Source: Hetaerina americana (taxonomy: Eukaryota; Arthropoda; Insecta; Odonata; Calopterygidae). Taken from it: a stretch of DNA of 64,000 nucleotides. A program made the position numbers and the translations under genes. The notes beneath the pieces were generated by a model. It did no database searches, was not told the origin of the DNA, and worked only from the letters and a program-made list of their open reading frames with translations. Shown one piece after another: positions 1 to 12,904 of this stretch (its first letter is position 1; each line of letters starts with the position of its first letter). The DNA lies in NCBI GenBank assembly GCA_022747635.1, contig JAKTNV010000014.1:10427110-10491109 (forward strand). The letters run 5' to 3'.

Positions 1-219
1 CTTAGTCAACTCCTCATTCCTCTGTGGTCCGAAGCGTAGCGTACGGAGGTGGTTCAGTGGGAATGGTGGTGGATACTCGAGGCGATTGATCCGGGGGTTG
101 GAAATCCGAAGGTCGTTTTGAAATTATCGTCGGAGTTGATAAGTTCTATGTTCCACGCACTCACGTCATTGTTCTCAGGTTTATGTGTATTCAAAGTGTC
201 TACAATAGAAGAGTTTTAG

Positions 220-300
220 ATATTTTAGTACCCTGCTAGCCACCACTTGGGTGTGTGGAAGGGGGTGAATACACACCATACATTAAACGCCAGAATATTT
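220..300 (-). repeat. LINE-B 3'-end fragment (degenerate)
   Basis: A short GC-rich core with CTAGCCACC, then GTGTGTGGAAGGGGGTG and an ACACACCATACATTAA stretch, matches the LINE-B tail seen at 27.4, 42.25 and 48.4 kb. The order of blocks puts the element on the minus strand. Only the last ~80 bp are recognisable. Confidence 0.4.
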
Positions 301-3300
301 AAATCCTGGGAAAATCAGGGAAATTTAGTACTTCTCCATACAGAAAACCTTGAAATTCATTAGAAAATTCATTCGGAAATTCAAATCAGGAAGGGTTTAG
401 TCCGAAAGCAAATTAGTGAAACATGACATGCTCTTAACGTATTTACTCTTGTTATAGGTAGTCTATATATACACCGATCTTTCTTTGGATTTGGACGACC
501 CGTAAATACCATGGCACAACGTCGTGGATTTTTAAAGACCCTCTGCACAACGTGTGCACTTTCTGCGTTACGTCTATTTGATTGTTCAGTTCCTAGCGTC
601 GTCCTTTACTGTCTTCGAAATCCTATTGCCTCTGAATATCTCCTAAATACACTTAATCATATCTGCCTAAGTTCCTTCAATCAATTTCTCTTTTCTCTTA
701 ACATGTGCGGTACTTTATGTATTGGATATGGTTTGTCGCATTCTATTTTTATCTATTCCCTCCATCATGCTCTATATTCGTGTTCTATTGACCTCCAATC
801 TACGATCATCTTCTTTCCTCAGAAACCAGACGTCATAATGCTACGCTCTAATTCGAAATCTTTAATGAGCTTTTACTTGAACTTTCACCCTGTCAGTTCT
901 CACGAAACATCGGATGCATGCAATGCTCTTCTTAATTATCAGATTACCATATGCTAATTAAAAACTTTGTAGTGCCGAATTATCTATTTTATGATAAACG
1001 CTAATTTTTCCAGTATAAAAATGTTAATTTTTCCAGGGAAAACTAGTACCAAACAGTAAAAATCATAAACCTAAACCTAGAGCAAACGTATTACATATTT
1101 AAAAGTATTATTTTACCTCTGGCATATATCTTCCGGATGGGCTACGGGCCCCTGAGGGATAACTTAAGCTATATTAGTCATTGAATTGTATATTTTCATT
1201 AATCATGGCCACATAAGAACGAATGAAAAGTATTTTTGCTGTCATCGTAATTGTTTTTTGTCATTTAGTTACCTATTGTTTGAAGGAATGTTGACGTAGG
1301 CTGAGGAATTTTCTTACTCGAAGGACTCCAGCAAGCGTATTTTCTTTCAGTCACTTCATATTTGTATCAGCATATTCCTTTAGTAGCAATTTCTGTTTTC
1401 GTCGAAATTTTTCTTTTAAAATATAGATTTATTCTTTTCTTTCAGAAGGTGTTTTAGGTTTACCGATACGGCATCGGTTTTCCTCCTCTTTGCCTAATAT
1501 TTAAAATTAAATGCTTCAGAAGGTCTGCAAGTTTCGTGTATTATCTTATGAATGTGCTCTGCCGAAATCGCCTCACTTCATATAAAATCAATTCACCTAG
1601 AGGCTGGAATTAAACTTTCAAAACATTGGTAGCCGAAAAATGAATTCACGCTTGTGTACGTTACGAATGCTAAAAATTGATCAATTGAAACCTGACTTGT
1701 GTAATATGTGGAGATATTGCGTGTATTTTCCTTTGTCTTGCATGACGTGCACAAGGAATGAATGCTCCGGGAATTCCGCTGAATTCCTAGCCATGTGATG
1801 ATGACAACGTTGAGATAAAATGTGTCGTACGGTTTTTAATGACTCAGGTATCGAATGAGTGGCCGAAACCTAAGAGACACCCAGAAACGTATGATATTTT
1901 CCACAACAAAATGACTCACCAATATTGAATTAACACCCACTGAAGATAAACTCAAAAGTGCTAATTGCCATCAACTAGTTAAACGTTTCTTTTGTGAAGG
2001 AAATGAAGCTGCATTCGTTCCTTTGTCTCTCTCAGCACTCGTTACTCCCACATTTACTCTCTCCGTGAGAAACTCATGCCTCAAATTAAACCAAGACTTT
2101 CAAAGCTATTAGCATATGGTAGCGTACAAGTGCAGTGTATTTTCACGCTGAAGAAAACTCTCTGTTTCACCAATCCACCGGACAGCGAAGAAAAAAAACG
2201 AAAAAAAATATTTTTCCGCGAATTTAACGAGTTCTCACGGTAAGGAGAGATAGCGAAAATATAAACATCCAGTTACACGCTCTATAATGGTACCATTAAC
2301 ATTCCGTCATTTGTTTTCCTAGCCAAACCGAACTATTTTAACTCCATCGCCAATTCATTGTAAAATGACGAATAGCTGAGTTTATATTTTTAGCGTTTCC
2401 GTGACTTAAATTTCATCATTTGGATGAATCCCTTTGCAGTATTAACATTATGTCTGCAGCAATAAAATCTTATGATAAAGCCGTTCGACAACAGCTAATT
2501 TCATCTTCTTTTGAATGTTGTTTCCATCAGTGACGGCAAATTATCCCCTTCTTTCTAAATGGTAAAAGTAAAAGTGCTAGGACAAACTCACTCCATAAAC
2601 CTTCAAAAAACTCACTGCATTTGGGGGAGAAAATGGAGGGTACCCATGTTAAAATTATTTCCATAAAAATGGCCACAGTAAAAATTTAATTTTGATCGAT
2701 TCCTAAATGTTTTTCCGTAAAGCTGGCTTTACTTCGACATATCATTATGAAGTAGTTTATCGTTTATTTATTTCTATATATTAGGGACCGCGTCTGTCGT
2801 AAGGGAAGGTGTCTGGTCTCTCAATGCGTTTTCTGTAGGAGTGCTTCTTGCCTTTTTATGATATAAGACATTTGTGAAGTCATTAATTAGTTGCAGCAAA
2901 CCATTATGGTACTCGTTATCCCATGTGAAAGTATCGACTTCGGGATCAGGTGAAGGATATTCCTGCTTTATCTTATTTCTGGTTAACCTGAATATGTAGA
3001 AATGAACTGGACACGAAAATGCACATGCTGCCCATGGGAAAAAATCGTTCATGGTAAGTTCGGGTGGGGGGGAGCACTTGTGTTAGAAGCAAGCCGCCCA
3101 CCGGTCTGACCGCGTGCGGATATGTATTACACCGGCTCGTAGTATATTGAAAAGGAAATGAGCGCGGGGTGAGAGTCTGTCGGAGTCGCACCGCGGATTA
3201 AGAAAGGGAAGCCTTGGTTTCGGAGGGGTGGAGGGAAGGGGAGTGAGTTTGAGCGGAGATGGGAAGCGAGTGAGTCAACGCCCTACTTGATTCACTTTGC

Positions 3301-3699
3301 TGGCAAGAGTTCGCACATTGCCCGCAAGTTGCGCTCGTCAGTGGAGAGAAGGGTGGGAATAAGCAGGGGGGAAGGTGGAAGGGGTGAAGGCAAAATGGTG
3401 TTGAGGTGTCTTGGGTAGTGGTGGGAAATATATAGGAATATTTATATGTACATATATTTCTAAGTATATCTAAATTTCTGGCACTTTTCTCAGTGAAATG
3501 AATACCAAAATTCTCCCAAACATATGTATCATTTTCAATTATTTGACAATGTAAAATACAGAATGCGTGTATTTTTAAACCCTGCGCCAGTTTATATAAA
3601 ATTCAGTGAAATCTAAACCAACAATCATGCAGAAGAAATTGACTTGAGCAGAAGAATATTTCAGTAACCAACTCAGAGTTAAGTTTGATCCTTGAAGTT
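301..3699. other. Unassigned AT-rich sequence, no supported gene
   Basis: No recognisable coding region. A 148-codon ATG frame lies at 511-957 (+) in a good ACCATGG context, about 40 bp after a TATATATAC stretch. Its product is Ser/Leu/Cys-rich, matches nothing I know and has no downstream splice or poly(A) support, so I treat it as chance. A G-rich patch lies at about 3050-3420. Confidence 0.5.
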
Positions 3700-3905
3700 A
3701 GAGTTCACCTCGTACTTACTGAGCGCCTTACAGCGTGTGAATTTCACGTAGGGGAACCAGTTCCTTAACCTGCAGTTTCCCAGTAAGATATGTTCGCCAG
3801 AAAGTCACACAGATTATGTAATGCCTAGGGTTTCTGAACGAATTTGAACTCGAGTCCTGGGGTCAGCAGCAGAACGCTCTGTACACCATTAACACTCACG
3901 CTGTT
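3700..3905 (-). repeat. Old tRNA-derived SINE1 copy
   Basis: Blocks occur in the same order as in the better copy at 13.5-13.8 kb: a GTGTGAATTTCACG segment, CAGTTCCTTAACC, TTTCCCAGTAAGAT, and then a decayed inverted tRNA-like head with GAACTCGAGTCCTGGGGTCAGCAGCAGAACGCTCT split over about 35 bp. Heavily diverged. Assignment rests on collinearity of these short blocks. Confidence 0.45.
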
Positions 3906-4924
3906 TTGGCGATCGCACATAGTTTTTTAGAGTAATATAGTGGTAATATACGGATACAATTTAGAAACTTTTGATGTTTTCCTTTCTTTAACTATGGCAG
4001 TGCGAAAAATATTATTCTCTCTGTCAAGTTCAATTGGCCAGAAATTTTATTTATTTTACGGAATTAAAATTTATTGGCAAGGAAAGTCGATCTCAGAAAT
4101 ACACTTCCTTAATTATAAGTAACTACTTTCAGCGACTCATTCAATACAAACAAAGAGTTTTCATATTTAATATTATTAAGTGTGTTCTACTAATCTTAAA
4201 ACTGATCTTCGTTGTGTATGGGTCATCTTTGGCCAGATATTTTTCTATTTTTCGTTCAAATCCCGTCAGAGAAACTGTTACTTTTAGTTTTTAGCCTGAA
4301 AAGTGGTAATTGCCTACCTTTACAATTCCACGACAATTTCATGTCACCTAATCTTCATATCACAAGTCTCACTTTTTTTGCAGGTACTTATACAAATAAA
4401 TAATCCTTTAAAAGCTTTTCGGGTCCAACAAATGGTGTTCGTGATCTTTTGTTTATGATGACATCCGCGTTTACGCCCACTTGCATATCAATTATTTTTT
4501 ACCTCTTCAAAAGATATACACATCGCCCAGTGGAAAGGTACCAATGGTTCTTGAAAATAGTAAAATTAAAATATTGAATTTCAAGGAATCAAAAATCAAG
4601 TGTAGTAAAAATTAATATATCAAAGTGCTTTCAATTTTTTATCTTAAAATACCTTGTGCTATATTAAGAATTTTTCCTTTTAACCATGATAAAATATGGA
4701 CGCGACCATTTTTAGGCAAAAATTTATCCATCATTTAAATATTCGGTGACCACTTTGGAAATCGGACTTTAATCACACCCTCTAATCCCATTTGTAACTT
4801 TTTAAATTCGCCTCTAGACCTCCGGTCTTCCTCTCGTGACCTATCTATTTTTGTTAATTGTTTTCTTTCTCTTCCTTAATAATACCTTACGATGTGTAAT
4901 GCTAATCGCTATCTCGTCGTTGAC

Positions 4925-5330
4925 CATTTTTAGCCTCCCAAAGCGTGCTCGCAGCGGGGGAGGTGAAGGAAGAGACGGGGAGGGGGCTATGAGTCGGGTG
5001 GCAGGAGAGTTGAGATGGCAGGAGGGAATTATCCTACTCCCCTTCCCTCCCCCCCGGAGCCCTGGGATAGTTGTGACACGGAGCCGTCCCACGGATTCGC
5101 CGCGGTGTGGAGTTCGCACGATCTCGAGCACACGCGCTCCGCGTGCCTCGAAGCCAGTCAACCCGACCACCACCCTTTCGTCGTCGTCCCCGCCGACGCG
5201 CATATGCCCTACCCCACTCTCCCGAGGAGTCACCGAGGAGGAGTTAAGGTGCGTCGGACGCCCACGCGCGAAAAGCTAAGGACCCCGGTGTGTTGGGTCT
5301 ATGCGACCTGGTATCCAACGTAACACGAGA
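4925..5330. other. CpG-rich patch
   Basis: A CpG-dense, GC-rich island in AT-rich surroundings. Several overlapping open frames occur on both strands (4836-5279, 5015-5323, 4841-5233); that is expected where stop codons are rare, and none resembles a known protein. It could be an unmethylated regulatory element or a 5' exon. A donor-like TTAAG/GTGCGT sits near 5250, but nothing else supports a gene. Confidence 0.4.
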
Positions 5331-5464
5331 GTTTTGATTTTTCAAGAGTCGGTGGAATCATGAGCGATCGTTTCAGGTTTTTAATTTGTGGAAAAAGGTG
5401 TATTGATATAATACAATTAGGAGTAAATGAATTAAATTTGTAGTTTTCATCTGATTTTTTATTT

Positions 5465-5540
5465 TTCACGACCATGGTTTCGTAGCAAGGCTAAATCTTC
5501 AGGTGAAGATGTTGGCCTGCTATGAAATCGCAGTCGTGAA
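5465..5540. repeat. Nested foldback (inverted repeat)
   Basis: The outer arms 5465-5491 and 5514-5540 pair at about 20 of 27 positions. Inside them, 5495-5510 is a second self-complementary block (ATCTTCA, GG, TGAAGAT). Read on the minus strand it contains CACCTGAAGAT followed by GCTACGAAACC, a layout like the hammerhead-type tails of some Penelope-like and other invertebrate repeats. The structure is seen directly; the element identity is inference. Confidence 0.55.
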
Positions 5541-6200
5541 CTAATAAAATTCATGTGGAAACTGCAAAGTTAGTTAATTTACTTTTACCATGTAGGGTGT
5601 TCACCAAGTATTGCCTGATAAGGTGCCGTATCAAAACAATTATCAATTTCACTCTGCTTTCTATTATACGCAACGCGTTCTGATGCGGATGGACTTCATT
5701 GTTCATGATCGTGATTTCCCTTCGCAGCGAAACCTCCTGCGCGTAGTGAAACTCAGTTCCCAACTCTTTTTAATTAATGAGCGAATGTGATATTTTGGAT
5801 TTTGAACGTCAAATCAAGATGCGGCCTAAGGGAACAGGTCAAACACTTGGTTCAGAGAAAATACGCTAGAATTGTTGATCGGTGAGGAAAGAGATGAGTG
5901 GGCGTGACGGAGGCTTGGGGTTCGGAGTCTTTTGACTCACGAGTAAAAGAAAGGCATCCTTTTAGAGAGGTTCCTGACGCTAAAGTTTAATGGTGACACC
6001 GAGGGAATGATAATTTCATCCCGTAATTATAGCGCACCTTTCAAAATTAAGTCAGAATTCGAATCGTGCTCCCTAACGTTGAATTAATTGTTGCACAACA
6101 ATGACTGGTGCCCTACCATCCCCCATCACCCACCCTTGTGGCGGCTTTCGAGAAATACTGGAAATTTGGATGATATATTTTTTAAATTCATGCTTGAATT
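5541..6200. other. No feature seen
   Basis: AT-rich sequence with no repeat or coding similarity I can recognise. Confidence 0.5.
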
Positions 6201-6485
6201 GCATCTGCATCTACTCAATACCCCGCAAGCCTTCGCAAGGGCGTGTAGCGGGGGGTGTTAGGACACCACGCGTAATTGAGAAAGAGAATAAAAACGTATG
6301 CAAAAGCCACAAATTTATACTATCCACAAACAAAACATGGTATACATTCATGCAAGAACATTTACACCCCACACACATGCAAACACTCAAACTACCATCT
6401 AACATACACATGCAGCTACAAATATACGTAATATTTTTGTAATGTTTGCAATTGCATTTCAGTACTTTGATTTTTTTAAATAATA
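6201..6485 (-). repeat. LINE-A 3' end, 5'-truncated
   Basis: Begins with the inverted tail GCATCTGCATCTACTCAATA and the hallmark CCCCGCAAGCC / GCGTGTAGCGGGGGGTGTTAGG block. About 200 bp of LINE-A 3' UTR follow, including CAAAACATGGTATACATTCATGC, which is shared with copies at 30.7, 39.1 and 42.4 kb. It stops before the RT coding part. Confidence 0.85.
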
Positions 6486-6574
6486 GTTATTCAATCACCA
6501 TGCTACAACCTGAGCAGCGATTGATGGCGTATATTTTACTGAATTTGGCAATTCATTCCTTCATAAGAATGGCC

Positions 6575-6720
6575 TATTTCAATATCTACATGATACTCTG
6601 CATGACAACATAGTTTCCATCTGCAAGACATGTGGTGCGTGATGCATCCACACCAGACATGCACAGCTCGCGAAGAGTTCTTTTCACCTACCATGCATGA
6701 ATTACTGGTAGTTACGAAAA
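6575..6720 (-). repeat. Degenerate CR1-like LINE 3' end
   Basis: ATCTACATGATACTCTGC followed by GATGCATCCACACCA resembles the start of the minus-strand LINE copy at 24.73 kb. Only the 3'-most region is detectable. Confidence 0.35.
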
Positions 6721-7389
6721 ATGTATTAGGCAATGAAAAATTTTGTATGCCAAATTTGCGGAGAAGAGACTATTACCATTATTAGTAAAGATTTTATGCA
6801 AGCAATAATACGAGGTTGCTATTCCTAAAAAATGCCTCATCAATAAGCCAATGCTGCATGAGTCCGAATGTTACATCACCACAAACATAAGATGAATCCA
6901 TTTACTCGTAAGAAACTCTAATGTAAAAACTCGCTTTTACTTCCAGCTAATTTATACAGTAATTTCATCGACTACTCCGAATATAAATCGGAAATCATCT
7001 TCTCTAGGGAATGTAGAAACCTTGTTTCGAGAAAGCAGGAAGTTTCACAAAATAATGATGCATCTCCAATGAAAGATAATTACGTATGCTATCAATCAGG
7101 GTCATTCCTTTGAATGACCATAAGTTTGACACTTCAAACAGTCCGTCTCGAATGATTCATGAATTTATTATAAGTATCCAACGTCAGAAAAAATATCTGT
7201 AAAACGATACAATGAAATAATACTGCCATCTATAGTAAGTGATATACTGGCATTCCAGCAAATTCAGTTTGTTTCTGCATTGTCCATTACTTTGGAATAA
7301 AATTGTAAATTTAACGGTGGGGTAAAAGCTCTAGAAGCACTCAAAGAGAATCATCCCTGGGGGCCCGAGGGGGGGCAAGTTGAATGTTG
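6721..7389. other. No feature seen
   Basis: AT-rich sequence. No coding or repeat match recognised. Confidence 0.5.
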
Positions 7390-8180
7390 ACACCCTTGCT
7401 TTTAAGAAGAGGGTTTGCGAAACGCAGTTCGCAATGCGCTCAGCCTCCGGAGAGAACGGGAGGAGAAGGAGAGGGGACGGAGGGCCGGGATGCTGGCCGC
7501 GGACCCATTATCGGTGATTCACTTTCTCTAATTCCGGAGGAATATCGACCCCGTGAGAGCGAACGAAAAATATTTCCGCCCCTCAACTCTTTCTCATCCT
7601 CTGACTCGGTAGATGAAAGGAGTGGAAAGCTTACGTGTTAGATGTAAGTATACATGTCCTTATGAATCCCTGCATTTTTTCCCTCCTCAAGGGTTAACGA
7701 ATCCCTTTGATCTTTGGTCTGAAAGGTCATAGCGTACTGACCAGACGTTTGAGGAGATTTAGGTTGGGACGGAAGCGGTGGAGGATGGAGGAGAATTGAG
7801 AAGGGAGGGTTGGGGTGGTAAGGAGGTGCGGAGGAATGGGTGGGCGGGTGAATCATTTCTCCAACAGGGGGGGGTGGGAGAGGGCGATGCACTGCTCGCA
7901 CCGCGAGGACGCGTCGTTGCGGAGAGGGGTGGGGTTCGACGCGTGAACGGGTCGGTGGTGGGTTCGGGGGAATGGACAAGGTTCGTCCTCGCGGCCGGGG
8001 CCCTAGAGCTTGTGGGAACTTGGGAGCGGCGGGCGAGGGTGGGAGGGGGGGAGGTTTTTCGTGCGCAGATGCGATTGCGTCTATTTTCCGCGCGCGCGAA
8101 AGAGTTCTTGTGGGCGGCAAGTTAACTTGCGAGTTTTCCCGAGTCCTTTGATGTAAGCCCGGCGTGAGTGGTAGCGGCTC
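7390..8180. other. CpG-rich, purine/pyrimidine-skewed patch
   Basis: A GC-rich stretch with long G-rich runs on the plus strand from about 7760 to 8060. Opposed frames at 7638-8120 (-, proline-rich) and 7778-8125 (+, glycine/arginine-rich) read through the same DNA. That is typical of low-stop CpG-rich DNA and not evidence of a gene. It may be a regulatory island. Confidence 0.4.
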
Positions 8181-9396
8181 GCCCGTCGATTTTATTTCGT
8201 ACCCCCTGTCTCTTTCCTTTGCGTGTATTTTTCACTTTAAACTTTTATTTACCGTCACAAAGTCTGCGACAAAGATTCTAGTCGTTTCAGTCCCTCTAAA
8301 TAAGATATAAAGAAGAGGAATCAATCATCATTAACGAGCTTTTTGTCAGGAGTTGGTGCATGACTTGTTAAAAATAGCAGTGCTTCCATGAGCCTGAAAG
8401 ATGACTCGTCGTCGATAAAGTGGCATTGAAATAATTGGGAATCGACGAGACGCACTTCCGACTTAAAGCTAATTGTGTATTGATCCTCCTTATGATAGTT
8501 TCAGTGCTTGGACTATCGTTTACGGTCGCCTAGGATATGCTACGATTTGGCAGATGGTCTCCTTAGAGTTAGTTATTTTTTATATTGTTTTAATGTGAGT
8601 GAATCATGAAACGTTGATTTTTCACTAGCTCGGAAATATTATTTTTATCGCATTCCATTTCGAAAAATCTTATAATTTATGAACATTTCCTGGAGTGGTA
8701 GATAATTTCCGTATTTCAATTACCCTTAGCAAATTTCTCAAGTTTGCATTGCCTTTTATCTGACTCCAGGAAAAATTAGCAATTTGGTCTCAGTGCAACA
8801 TAAAACTTAAGGACATATTAATTAATATAGTAAGAAAGTAAGAGTGTGTCATTTTCAGTTATTTTAGACCTCTGAATTGAGTAAGGAAGGCATGAAATTA
8901 TATTCATAAATCTTATTCATATTCTCTTAAACGTGTTAATTTTGTTTATAAGGAAACGTTTATGAAAATGTCCACCCTGAAAGTGAACTTCGCAGTTTCA
9001 GGTTAAGTGATAACATGCAAACATATACAAGATATTCTTTACTGAGTAGCGATAATAATGGCGTAGGGAGTGGAATGTAGTTGAGGGTTCCATGCAATTC
9101 CGATTACTGGTCCTCAGAGAACCGTTTGTGTTAAATGGTAATAGTGGAAACTGTGGGTTATAATAACTTATCTCCTTACCAGCGTCAGGACACCAGTGTC
9201 CAAAAAACATTTTAAAAATATTTTTTGCTGGTTAAATTGAGAGAATATATTTAAGTAGTGTTCGCTTGTTTGATATCGATCGTGATTTTTATGCAGTATT
9301 GTGAGACAAATTATGTTTTAGTGAGGTAAAGATCTTTTATTTTATGAAATTTCGTATGCTCCGTAAACAATAGGTGTAAACATGCACTACGTGTGT
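8181..9396. other. No feature seen
   Basis: AT-rich DNA with only short frames. Nothing recognised. Confidence 0.5.
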
Positions 9397-9465
9397 GCAT
9401 GTCTCCATAGCACTTTTGCCAAGTTTGAAACAAAATTTCACGCACATGCGCTGCTCCTCAAGCTC
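9397..9465 (-). pseudogene. Mariner-type transposase N-terminal relic
   Basis: The minus strand encodes ELEEQRMCVKFCFKLGKSAM followed by ETC. This matches the first helix of the N-terminal HTH of the mariner transposase group best known from GVQW/FLJ37770-type proteins (pattern EQR-KFC-KLGKSA-ET). The frame then leaves the family, and no catalytic domain or inverted repeats were found nearby. It is a different lineage from the mariners at 17 and 34 kb. The match is short, so confidence is moderate. Confidence 0.5.
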
Positions 9466-12369
9466 CTTCCTTGCTGCCGTTGCACGCGGCGACGAACAGG
9501 TTAAGACACGTACCGCTGCTGCTGCGTAACGACTCAACGTAAAAAAACGCAACACCTCTCGTTTTAGTCGTCAGATGTGTCGCTAGATGGCGCATTGTGT
9601 CTCGTTTCGATCCGTAGAACGGTTAGCATAGAATAGAATCAGACCGGTGTTTTTTTGATCACACCTTGTAAGTTGTTCATCCAGGTGTGATTCAAATGAT
9701 ACTCGGCTGCCAATGTCATAGTTTTCTTGTTTTTCAAAATCCTTTGGCTCCGCCTGGTTCGGATGGAATTTTTTCAGCTATTTGCAAACTGGTGTCTTGA
9801 TTGGATACGTAACTTGACTTTAACGAAGTTATTCTGTAATCACTTTAATGTGTCCAGGCATGCATGGAATATTTTACCGATGTGACCAGGAGATATATAT
9901 TTTTTGTTAAAGTGTTTTCACGAATGCAAATGTATATGAAGCAGTTGTATTAACTAGTGTTGTCGCAAAATTTAGTTTTCTTGCGCCATTGCCAAACATG
10001 GACATATTTGTCTGTCTCTGGCACATCGAACTGTACTCTTCTTGCAATTAAATTGGAAGGCAGTCGTTCGTTTTTTAATTTCACAAAGTTGATTTCACAA
10101 ATAGAGATTAATGGTCTTCAACTCCACCCAGTGAAAGCTGCGATTAAGGTCGTTCATGTTTGGAGCGGGATTCCAATGAAGGACTTGGGAAGAGGGAGAC
10201 GCCTCCTTCCTCCTCCACCAGAGTTCGCTTATTTCCATGATTCACCTTAGCGTTTCCGTATTTTACTTCTCCGGTACAAAGTTGGGTGTTGAAGCGGATA
10301 ATGCGATCCCGGAATCTGATTCATCATCTTCAGCGTATTTATTCATCATAAATGTCCTTGGGAGAACTTCTTTACCTCAGAACATGTTTTAATTAGTATC
10401 TCTGTACACCTTATTAGTATCTCCCAAACGTCTCTTTCATCGTCTGCTACTCTTCGAAGGCCTTCCTTATTTACTCGGCCATGTCCGCTGTTGCCATGCG
10501 TAAACATTCGAAACGTTTCTATAAGTTACACAGATGAAGGACTCTCCGGTGACGTTCAGGTGACAAAATTTTTTGTACCTGAACGCTACAAATTTGAAAA
10601 CTTCTTTCGCAATAAATTTTAACATGACCAAGGTCTTAAATTTTAAAACAAAAAAACTCCCAAGTCCTTCTAGGTCTTTTACGTATATCCGTGACCTGGA
10701 CTCAGAGAACTAAATATTTGGCATTGACCAATGCAAATATCTTCCTCTTCCAAAAGGATCCCATGATGCCCCTTTTCAATGACACTTGGAAGTTTCTCCT
10801 TCACGACGGCTCTGTCCTGGAGAAGTTTACAAATATTTAGTCAGCCAACTCCATCGTCCCACTTCCCTGTATCAACTCAGGACTCTAGACACAATGACTT
10901 ACGTTTTTTTACAATCAAGAGTCATTACCCAATAATGATTCTTGACCGAGAATAGAGTTCTGAAAGATTTATTTATTATTTTCGGTATTAAATTATGTAA
11001 AAAAATGCAAAGGTAGTTGCAAATTTAATTTCTTCTCAATGGCGAATTATGATTTATTATTATTATTAGTTTAACCGCCGTGAAGGACTATTGCTGGAAA
11101 ATATATCTGAACGATCTCATTAAATAATGAATAATCACCTAATAACCAACCAATTTAAAATTTTAATTTTACGTTATACTTTAATACTAAGCCGATATTT
11201 AATCCCTCGCAATTTTTTAAATCTCAGTCAAGCTAACTACGGTTACCTAATTGTTCCACGATGGATAGGATATTTTCTTGTACCGTTGGTGCCTTAGCAG
11301 AATGGATGAGCGAGTTCACTGTACGTCACTGCTCGCCTAGTTTATTTCATCAGCAGGTCTTTACGCCTTTTAAAGTTTTCCCCATGAAATTTTAGCACCG
11401 GAAGCGGAATTAGTGTCGATTGAAATGCGATGGAATATTTAAATTGTTAAGAACTCCCTGAAAGTTCAGACTAAAGCTTTTGTATGTAATTTATATAAAC
11501 GTCTCAAAGGAAGGAGGGAGAGCATGAGCGAGCGACCTTGAGGGGACGAATCATCGCTCTGACTTGGGTTTTTCTGAAGAAAGGATTTTTCTTTTTAACT
11601 CCCTCAAGTTTGTTCACCACAAGGATTCTCTTGCAATCGAGGAAAAGAAAGATATGTTGCGACTCCTTCATCGAGTCATTCCATATTCTCCGTTACTCTT
11701 TCCTGACACCTTTTGGGAGAACTGACCAAGTCTTTCTGCATCGTTATGGATTCCGGGATGAATGCGTTTTTTTCATTTCCAGGCGGCATTTTTTCACACG
11801 GGAATGTGTATGTGGTGGATTCCTCATTGCGCAGCTGGAGACTTATGACTCACCATTCGTCAAAGAGGGATTTCTCCCTTGGGTGACGGCTCATGGTTTT
11901 ATCGCCTTCGGGCATCGTCGTAAAGCTTGTTTTATTTCTTAAGAGATATACCGCGTTGCCGCAGGGGATACGCTAATGTGAGACAACTAATTATAGTTGC
12001 TCCGTAAATCTTGGTCGTTGGGTGGCTCCGCTCATATCCTACTTAGACAGATGGCCAGCGCGCATTCGTGAAATTGACGCGTCCATCTGGACGTCTGAGA
12101 CATATGCCATTCAATATAGATTATGTTAGTACGAGAGTTATCCCGAAGAGGCTGCCCTAATGGAGTAACCCCTTGTTGCCTTTTAAGGGCCGTCGTTCGG
12201 CAGCGTTTTTTACAGCTGGTGACCACTCCCCTGAAGAAAAGACAAAGTTGTTGGGCGCTGTCATTTTTTTTATCTCTGGAGTTGCTTATTTTCTTTTATG
12301 TGCTTGCTTGTGCTGGTGTGTCCATTGTCGATATAATTTCTGCTGAACTTTATGATGTGTAGCTGTGAC
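9466..12369. other. No supported gene
   Basis: Mostly AT-rich sequence. A small perfect 9-bp inverted repeat (ATCACACCT/AGGTGTGAT) lies at about 9660-9692. The 134-codon frame at 11538-11942 (+) is unassigned. I see no coding similarity. Confidence 0.5.
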
Positions 12370-12450
12370 ATCATCATGCATGGCTGGTGACCCAACACCC
12401 CCGCCACACGCCCTTGCGGCGGCTTGCGGGGTATTACGTTGGTGAAGATG
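12370..12450 (+). repeat. LINE-A extreme 3' end
   Basis: ACACCCCCGCCACACGCCC then TTGCGGCGGCTTGCGGGGTA is the plus-sense LINE-A terminal hairpin region, with a short decayed tail after it. Only ~80 bp are retained. Confidence 0.8.
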
Positions 12451-12754
12451 ATCGCAAGTTTTACTTTGTGAATGCGTGTGCTATTTCATATATCCGTTTT
12501 GCATGTTCTGTCCTTCTGATAAATTCTTCAACTAAAATCCCTTAAGAGTGAATTACCGTTGACCACCGGTGACAACACAAACTCACGGGAGTCCTCTCGC
12601 AGTTACATGGGTTAAAACTTCGGAAGGCTTGTTGATTTTTTACGCAAATTCACGTTTTTGTAGCTTGCGAAACCATGTAATTAATTTCAACGGAAGAGAA
12701 TGTAATTTTTTTACACATCCGCCGTTTGATCATTGACACTATTGCTGTGCCACC

Positions 12755-12858
12755 GCCCTCAACTGCATCTAACAATTCTCCGCAAGTCACCGCGAGGACG
12801 TATGGCGGGGGGTATTAGGTCACCAGCCACAATCCCAAGAATGAGTAAAATATTCCGG
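12755..12858 (-). repeat. CR1-like LINE 3' end (A-related subfamily)
   Basis: Inverted tail CTGCATCTAACAATTCTCC, then CGCGAGGACGTATGGCGGGG and GGTATTAGGTCACCAGCC. The CGCGAGGACGT variant is shared with the copy at 25.56 kb and suggests a third tail subfamily. Confidence 0.75.
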
Positions 12859-12904
12859 AGGTAAAATAGTACCCCAATCGGATCTCCGGGTGGGAACTAC
12901 AGAG

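Noticed and set aside
511..957. 148-codon ATG frame preceded by a TATA-like stretch
   Set aside because: No homology, Cys/Ser/Leu-rich composition from pyrimidine-rich DNA, and no poly(A) signal close by. Kept only as a note.
7638..8125. Opposed 160- and 115-codon frames
   Set aside because: Proline-rich and Gly/Arg-rich readings of one GC-skewed patch. Neither has splice or homology support.
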